Position numbers and translations under genes: made by a program | NCBI GenBank assembly: GCA_016704305.1 | Contig: JADJAL010000055.1 | Coordinates: 1-28,749 of the forward strand | Origin: Haliea sp. | Lineage (GTDB): Bacteria > Pseudomonadota > Gammaproteobacteria > Pseudomonadales > Halieaceae | Reading direction: 5' to 3' | DNA length: 28,749 nucleotides | In this document: in pieces, positions 23,638 to 28,749 of the stretch | How positions within the stretch are numbered: position 1 is the first letter of the stretch | Layout of the letters: each line of letters begins with the position of its first letter | The notes under the pieces: generated by a model | Databases searched by the model: none | Seen by the model: the letters and a program-made list of their open reading frames with translations, nothing else | What the model was told of the DNA's origin: nothing

Positions 23638-25060
23638 ATGGCACACCACAAGCCGCTGCATGCGCTGCGTGCACTCTTGCTGCTGCTGGCCTTGCTGCCC
23701 GCAACCCTGCAGGCGCAGGACGCGCGCACGGCCAATGTCGCGCTGATCAATGAAAAACTGGCGCATCATGTCGGCGCTTGCCTACCTGTGGGGATACCCG
23801 ATGGTCGACATGTCGACGCAGATGCACAATGGGGACGCACGGCGTCGCATCCGGGCAGCAGGTCCTGGCGCCGTTGAATCACTTCAGTCGCATGGAGTAC
23901 CTCGTGACGCCGACGAGTTCGGGCAACCTGCGCGCGCCGAACAATGACACGCTGTACCTGAGCGGCTGGTTCGACCTGTCGCGCGAACCGGTGATCGTGC
24001 ATGCACCGGACACCGCCGGTCGCTATTACACACTGGCGGTCACCGATTTCTTCAATGAAGTGACGCACCTCGGCCGCCGCACCACCGGCACGGCGGAGAA
24101 TTACTTCGCGCTGGTCGGGCCGGATTTCAAGGGTGAGCTGCCCGATGGCGTGCTCGCTGGGCCTGTTGCTACCCAACAGGCCTGGATACTCGGGCGTGTG
24201 CTGGTTGATGGCGAGGCTGATTTTGCGCCGGCACTGCAAGTGCTGCGTGGCTTCTGGTCAGCGCCGCTGTCGCAGTGGCAGCGCGGCCAGCCGCCGCAAT
24301 TGCCGCCCGTTGCAGAGGCCGCGAAGCTTGATCCGCGCGGCACGCTGGAGTACTTCGCGGTTCTGAACCGCTGGTTGCGTGCGAACCACGTGCCCGCCGA
24401 CGAAGCGCGCTGATGGCGCAGTTCGACCGGATTGGCTTCGGGCCTGGCGTCGAGTTCGACGAGTCGCGCATCGATGCCGCGACACGCGGCGGTTTGATGC
24501 GTGCCATCGAGGACAGCCGTGCGCTGCTGCGCGCTGCCTCGACACCGTTGCCCGATGTGCGCAACGGTTGGATCTTTCCGCTCGGCCTCGCCGATTACGG
24601 GCACGATTACCTGATGCGCGCCAATGTGGCTTTCGGTGGCTATGCCAACCGTCCCGAGGAGAGCACCTACGCCGCGCGTACGGTGGATGACGCCGGCCAA
24701 CTGATGAGCGGGGCACACAAGTACCAGCTGCATTTCACGCCCGGGAAATTCCGCCCGCCAGCCTTCTGGTCGCTGATTGCGTATGACCTCCAGAGCAGTA
24801 CGGCGCTGATCGCCAATCCCATAGGCCGCTACAGCATCGGCGATCGCACGCCGGGGCTTGAGTTCAATGCCGATGGCACGCTGGACATCTACATCCAGAA
24901 GGACGAGCCGGAGCAAGGACGCAGCAACTGGCTACCGGTAGGCGAGGGTCCATTCATGATGGTGGTGCGCATTTACGAGCCCGGCCCCGGAGTGTTCGAC
25001 GGCAGCTACAGGCTGCCGCCATTGCAGAGGCTTCCTGCTGCCCAACTGCCTGTCAATTGA
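23638..25060 (+). CDS. DUF1254-DUF1214 protein, exported (frameshifts)
   Basis: A full-length protein of about 474 residues once three frame changes are joined. The signal peptide (LHALRALLLLLALLPATLQA) is followed by a DUF1254 domain (YLWGYPMVDMSTQMHN, FSRMEYLVTPTSSGNLRAPN, TLYLSGWFDLSREPVIVHAP). The DUF1214 domain follows (NGWIFPLGLADYGHDYLMRA, FWSLIAYDLQSS, YIQKDEPEQGRSNWLPVGEG). Breaks are near 23765, near 23840 and at 24410, where one more C restores LMAQFDRIGFGPG. The biochemical function of the family is not established. It is likely periplasmic. It ends 15 bases before the convergent DUF1254 gene. Confidence 0.8.
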
Positions 25061-25075
25061 CGCTTCCGGTCAGTG

Positions 25076-25592
25076 TCAAAGCGGACCGCAGCGACTCGCA
25101 TCCAGCGCCGCCTGCTGCTGGGTGCGATCGCCGATCGCCGAGGCGCGCAACAGCATGATGCCGCGATCGGTGGGTGACTGGATCACCTCGCCCTGGTAGT
25201 TGGCGGGATCGTCATCCGCGCTGATCAGCGTGACCCTCGCTACGCTTCCACGCGTTTGCTATCCGCGCTGGTTGGTGATGCCCGCGAAATTGTCGGTGTT
25301 CATCTGGTAGAACTGCATGGACCAGTAGCGCTGGGATAGGCGCTTCGATGACAATGGGGCCGTCTTCGAGGTTGTACAGGCAGCTTGCGTACAACAGGTC
25401 CGGGCTGGGTCGTACAACGGTGCGAGCAGTTTCATCGGGCACGGGGCGCACCAACAGCTGGTTATAGCCCCCTTGCTTCGCACCCCCTAAATAGACCATT
25501 TCCATAATCAGGTTGGGTGCCACCATGGCGAGCAGGTATTGCCCCGCCCACGCAACGACCAGAATCGCCAGCAGCCATTTCAGCAGTTTCAT
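25076..25592 (-). CDS. DUF1254-only protein, membrane-anchored (frameshifts)
   Basis: About 172 residues. An N-terminal anchor (LLKWLLAILVVAWAGQYLLA) is followed by a compact DUF1254 domain: NQLLVRPVPDETARTVVRPS, DLLYASCLYNLEDGPIVIEA, then in another frame RYWSMQFYQMNTDNFAGITN. The end, in the first frame again, reads LISADDDPANYQGEVIQSPT and ASRCGPL. Frame changes lie near 25330 and 25250. The start overlaps the stop of the upstream DUF1214 gene (ATGA), which signals translational coupling of the two halves. The function is unknown. Confidence 0.75.
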
Positions 25593-26193
25593 TCGCAGGC
25601 CTCCAGCGTGACGGTGGGTAGCGGCGCGCTCTGCGGCGCATCCAGGTGAGGCATCGCAGGCGTGTACAGGCGCATCAACAGGTCAAAATCGTAATCGCCA
25701 AGTTTGCGCCAGGGGGGCGCGCCGGACGGGCCCACCGGCAGCCAGTTGCCGGGCTGCTCGCTCGCGGCCACGGTAATCACCCAGCTGCCATCGCCGCGGC
25801 GGATCAGGTTCTCGTTATTGAAGGAGTAGCGCTTCCCGACATTGGGAATGAGGTAGTTGTCCCAGCCATAGGCGGTGATGCTCCACCAGTTGGCATCGTA
25901 GTCGCGCCCTCGATGCGGTAGCGGCAGTTCAGCTTCAGCGGCTCGCCGTCGACTGCTGCCAAACGATGAGTACATGGAGTTTTCGCGCGCGTCGACGCGA
26001 GCAGTGCGCTGAACGCCACCGTGGTCTTCAGCAACGGGTCATCGGCGGCGCCAGCGCTGACGCTGGTGATCCAGTCGCCGTTGTGTACGCTCATCTCATC
26101 GACGCCGACATTGATATTGCGCGCCAGCAACATCGCGGCCAGAAGTATCGCGGCCACGGTTGCGGCACGCAATTTCAAAATACTTTTCAGCAC
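25589..26193 (-). CDS. DUF1214-only protein, membrane-anchored (frameshifts)
   Basis: About 200 residues. The hydrophobic start LRAATVAAILLAAMLLARN is followed by VHNGDWITSVSAGAADDPLL and, after repair near 25915 (one more G) and near 25975, the DUF1214 core: YDANWWSITAYGWDNYLIPN, RYSFNNENLIRR, SEQPGNWLPVGPSGAPPW and LLMRLYTPAM. The start is taken as a GTG at 26193 with AGGTGA five bases upstream; a GTG at 26202 is also possible. It precedes and overlaps the DUF1254-only gene, so the two-domain protein found on the plus strand exists here as two coupled genes in the opposite domain order. Confidence 0.72.
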
Positions 26194-26291
26194 TACGCTC
26201 ACCTGGGTCGTAACAAGATGGGTTGCATGAGTATATCCACAGTCGCGGTTTATCGCATCGGCGATCCCATCGGTACAGGTCGAAGCCGTGT

Positions 26292-26686
26292 CTAGATGCG
26301 ATTGCGCAGCTCGACGGTATTGCCCTCGGGGTCCTGCAGGTAGACAGAATTGCCAAACCCCTGTGCGCCGTATCGCTGCTCGAAAGGCCCCGCTGCAATG
26401 CCGTGTGACGCCAGGTGGCGGAGGATCTCCTCTTCCGGCAGCGGGTTTATCTGCAGGCAAGTGGTCCATGTTGTTGTCGCCGTGCGTGGGCGGTCCGCCG
26501 CCGACGCGTCAGTACGCTGTCCACCGCTACCAGGTCAGTGAGCGCGCTGGCGGCGCAATTGCACCAGTCCGAAATCGGGCGGTAGTTCCGCTCTATCCGA
26601 CAGCCGAGCACGGTGCGGTAAAAGTGCTGCATCTCCGCCATGTGTGTCGTTCGCAGCACGTGGTCAAGCCCGTGAATTTCAATCAT
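26292..26686 (-). CDS. VOC-family (glyoxalase/dioxygenase-fold) protein (frameshifts)
   Basis: About 130 residues. The start MIEIHGLDHVLRTTHMAEMQ and YRTVLGCRIERN are typical of the first VOC half with the metal-binding His. The rest joins through frame changes near 26565 and 26480 to GPPTHGDNNMDHLCLQI, with the second His, and GNSVYLQDPEGNTVELRN, with the Glu ligand. The fold covers glyoxalase I, fosfomycin/bleomycin resistance and ring-cleaving dioxygenases; the size fits the single-domain lyase/resistance group. GGAG lies eight bases before the ATG. It lies between the AraC gene and the DUF1214 gene on the same strand. Confidence 0.72.
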
Positions 26687-26735
26687 CAGTGCAACTCCGG
26701 CTATTGCGATATGCAGAAAACAGGATAGCCCGCCA

Positions 26736-27821
26736 TCAATCAACTCGCGAGTGCTGACAACTTCGCCGCCCGTTGTGCGGTATTGCGCCGCCAGATGTGC
26801 ACACGGATTGTCCTGGCATTACATCAGTCCACGTTGCCATGGCCGCGCTCCACCGCGTCGGCGCGGTGCCCCACCATTTCCGAAAACGGCGCCGGAAGGT
26901 GCTGGCGTCGCTGAACCCCTAATTTGGAGGCGATCTGCTCGACCGAGAGATCACCGCGCAGCAACAGGCGCTGTGCCTGCGCGGCGAGGCTGGCATCGCG
27001 CAGTTTTCGGAACGAGGTGCCGCCGCGCTGCAGTTGACGTCGAAACGTAGACGCCGGTCGCTCCAGTGTTGCGGCAACTTCTTCCAGCGTGGGGATCGGC
27101 CTGCCCTGCATCACGGCGGCGCTGAGCAGCGCGTCCACCTGCTGTGCGAGTCCGTGCGCGGGGTTGCTGAATACGGCACAGGGAAACAACTCGAAAAACT
27201 CCGCGAATTCCGCGCGTGTGCACCACCGGTCGCGTGAGGTGGGCTGCCGGAAACTCCAGTGTGTATTGCTCGCCCCCGCCAGCACCGGGGCGCAAAACAG
27301 CCGAAGAAACGGCATCAGGTCCTCGCGCTGCAGCGGCCGATGCGCACCAGGATGTAACGGAAAGTCGACTCCGCCAAGCCACTGCAACAGTTGCGGGAAT
27401 GAGAACTTAAGCCGGTGATATCGACCAGGCTGACCGCGCTGCTGCCACGCTGCGCGTGAGAGGTCGAGCTGGAACACCGCAATGTACCGCGCGTGGTAAG
27501 CCTGACCTGGCCAGCGCGGGGGTGCAGCATCGCACAATAGTCGGTGAGCAATCCGATCGCCTCGCGCAGGTCCATCGCGCTGAGCACGCAGCGGCACATC
27601 AACTCGACCTCCCTGCGCGACATCGGCGCATGTGCCTCGGCGCTCGCCACCGACTTCTTAGCCCCTGCACCGCCGCCAGATACCAGCGGGCGAAATCGGT
27701 AATGGAGGAGCGGTGGCCCCGGTACCGCGATGCCGGCGAGTGTCAGTTCCTGTTGCAGCAGCGCTACCAGAGGCTGTAGCGCCAGCAGCAGGTCGCGTCG
27801 GGAATGGGCGGTTTCGGGCAT
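26736..27821 (-). CDS. AraC-family transcriptional regulator (frameshifts)
   Basis: About 350 residues with an N-terminal ligand domain of the arabinose-binding-like kind (residues 15-230: LVALLQQELTLAGIAVPGPP, LMCRCVLSAMDLREAIGLLT, then LKFSFPQLLQWLGG and WSFRQPTSRDRWC). The C-terminal double helix-turn-helix is in TLEEVAATLERPASTFRRQL, LRGDLSVEQIASKLG and, after one G fewer in 26916-26919 (plus-strand C), FSDASTFRRRFRKWWGTAPT. Other frame changes lie near 27410-27500. The ATG at 27821 has GGAG six bases upstream. It is divergent from the flavin monooxygenase gene, which it probably activates, a common arrangement for this subfamily (inference). The exact 3' end is uncertain. Confidence 0.8.
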
Positions 27822-27957
27822 GGTGCACTCCATGAATGCGGAGATAGTCGTTCTAATGTAGCAGTATGGCTACGAATAGTGAGCATAATAGTCCTTATGC
27901 GTGCTCCGCCAGCGCGTTACTGTAGCTTTCCTCGAGTTGGCGGGTGGGATAGCAGAA
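27822..27957. promoter_or_regulatory. Divergent promoter region between AraC and monooxygenase genes
   Basis: About 136 bases, richer in AT than the flanks. CATAAT at 27884-27889 is a possible -10 box for the monooxygenase gene. No clear -35 or palindrome was found, and the 17-base repeats seen at 23525 are absent. Confidence 0.4.
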
Positions 27958-28749
27958 ATGGCGGAACGTCCTTTACGGGTAGTGGTGATAGGCGCAGGCA
28001 CGGCGGCGGCATTCTGGCAGGCATCAAATTGCGCGAGCTGGCATCGAGGATTTCGTCATCTACCACGAGAAGGCCGACCGCGTCGGCGCACCCTGGCGCG
28101 AAAAGCCTACCCCGGCCTCACCTGCGATACGCCATCCCACCACTATACCTACACCTTCGATGCAACCCCGACTGGAGCAGTTACCTGCCGCCGGGACCGG
28201 AAATGCAGGCGGATTTCTGAAGCACCTGCCACAAGTACGGATCGACCCTTTCATGCGCTTCAACGCACAAATCGACAGAGCCGAGTTCGGGACGGCCGCT
28301 GGCAGTTACAGCTGAAAGACGGCCAGCGCGACAGTGCGGATGTCGTCATCGCGCCACCGGCGTGCCGCACCACCCCAGTACGCCCGCTATCGACGGCATG
28401 AGAACTTCAAAGCATGCGCCAGCCACAGCTCGCGCTGGGACCACGGCGTGCCGCTTGCAGGCAGCGCATTACCAGGTCATCGGCACCGGCTCGACCGGCG
28501 TGCAGATTATTTCCGCGCTGGCAAGGAGGCCGCGTTGATCGAGCACCTGTGTGCGCACGCCGCAGTGGATCATGCCGGTGGACAACACGCCGTACAGCGC
28601 CGAGCAGCGCAAGGCATTCCGCGAAGACCCGGCGGCGCTGGCATTGGCGATGAACACCGAGGAGTACCTCGCGAACGTCAACAGCTACACGCAGGTGATC
28701 ACGCGCGAGAATCTGGAAGCGGCTGAATTCTGGAAGGCCACCTGCCTGC
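27958..28749 (+). CDS. Baeyer-Villiger-type flavin monooxygenase, 3'-partial (frameshifts)
   Basis: An FAD/NADPH monooxygenase cut off by the window end. Pieces in order: MAERPLRVVVIGAGTAA (FAD Rossmann), YPGLTCDTPSHHYTYTF, EMQADF, RDGRWQLQLKDGQ, then FKACASHSSRWDHG, which fits the Baeyer-Villiger fingerprint FxGxxxHxxxW[PD] except for Ala in place of Gly. A second Rossmann motif GTGSTGVQII (NADPH) and PVDNTPYSAEQRKAF follow. Frame changes are frequent (near 28005, 28085, 28170, 28210, 28290, 28370, 28465, 28525 and 28600), more than in any other gene here. By family it would insert oxygen next to a ketone to make an ester or lactone, or oxidise a soft heteroatom. Confidence 0.75.

Noticed and set aside
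23083..24916. Several minus-strand frames of 150-270 codons opposite the hydrolase and DUF1254-DUF1214 genes
   Set aside because: The plus-strand frames carry recognised catalytic and domain motifs; the opposite frames do not.
1..28749. Mobile element, phage, CRISPR, tRNA or rRNA
   Set aside because: Looked for transposase-like motifs, terminal repeats, regular spacer arrays and tRNA-like hairpins and found none I could support.

Overview
The window looks like chromosomal DNA from a marine or saline-adapted gammaproteobacterium, possibly of the Halieaceae/Spongiibacteraceae (OM60/NOR5) kind. That placement is inference. It rests on an ectABCD locus with an EctR-type MarR regulator, a TonB-dependent receptor, several lipoprotein hydrolases, and SDR/MaoC/Baeyer-Villiger catabolic genes. 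I found no tRNA, rRNA, IS element, phage gene or CRISPR array.

Region 1 (1-2.2 kb, +): the 3' part of a PAS-GAF-GGDEF-EAL cyclic-di-GMP protein broken by several frameshifts, then a small unknown ORF. Region 2 (2.35-9.2 kb): the ectoine/5-hydroxyectoine operon ectA-ectB-ectC-ectD on the minus strand. It is divergent from ectR across an AT-rich control region that holds two extended -10 boxes and an 18-bp pseudopalindrome very like the published EctR1 operator. ectR is convergent with a Na+/solute symporter that may import osmolytes, and that symporter is preceded by an MFS transporter. Region 3 (9.4-17.9 kb, +): a TonB-dependent receptor, an alpha/beta-hydrolase lipoprotein, a membrane-anchored dienelactone-hydrolase-like enzyme, a Tat-lipoprotein FAD oxidoreductase, and a lipoprotein hydrolase with a neocarzinostatin-like C-terminal domain. 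Together these look like an envelope module for importing, de-esterifying and oxidising a hydrophobic substrate. Region 4 (18-22.1 kb, +): an operon of SDR, fused double-hotdog MaoC dehydratase, second SDR, Coq4-family protein, small ORF and PPOX-fold protein. Region 5 (22.1-28.7 kb): a small membrane protein (-), an alpha/beta hydrolase (+), a fused DUF1254-DUF1214 protein (+), and a minus-strand set of AraC regulator, VOC protein, DUF1214 protein and DUF1254 protein. A Baeyer-Villiger-type flavin monooxygenase (+) is divergent from the AraC gene and runs off the end.

The genes of regions 3-5 are consistent with breakdown of a cyclic, ketone- or ester-bearing lipid (sterol, terpenoid or similar): uptake, ester hydrolysis, dehydrogenation, Baeyer-Villiger oxidation and hydration. 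The substrate cannot be read from the sequence.

Many genes at 0-5 kb and 19-28.7 kb carry one-base frameshifts, and adding or removing one base (often in a homopolymer) restores the full protein family. Genes from 5.1 to 19.2 kb are almost all intact. This pattern points to local consensus errors more than to decay, so most split genes are described here as single genes.
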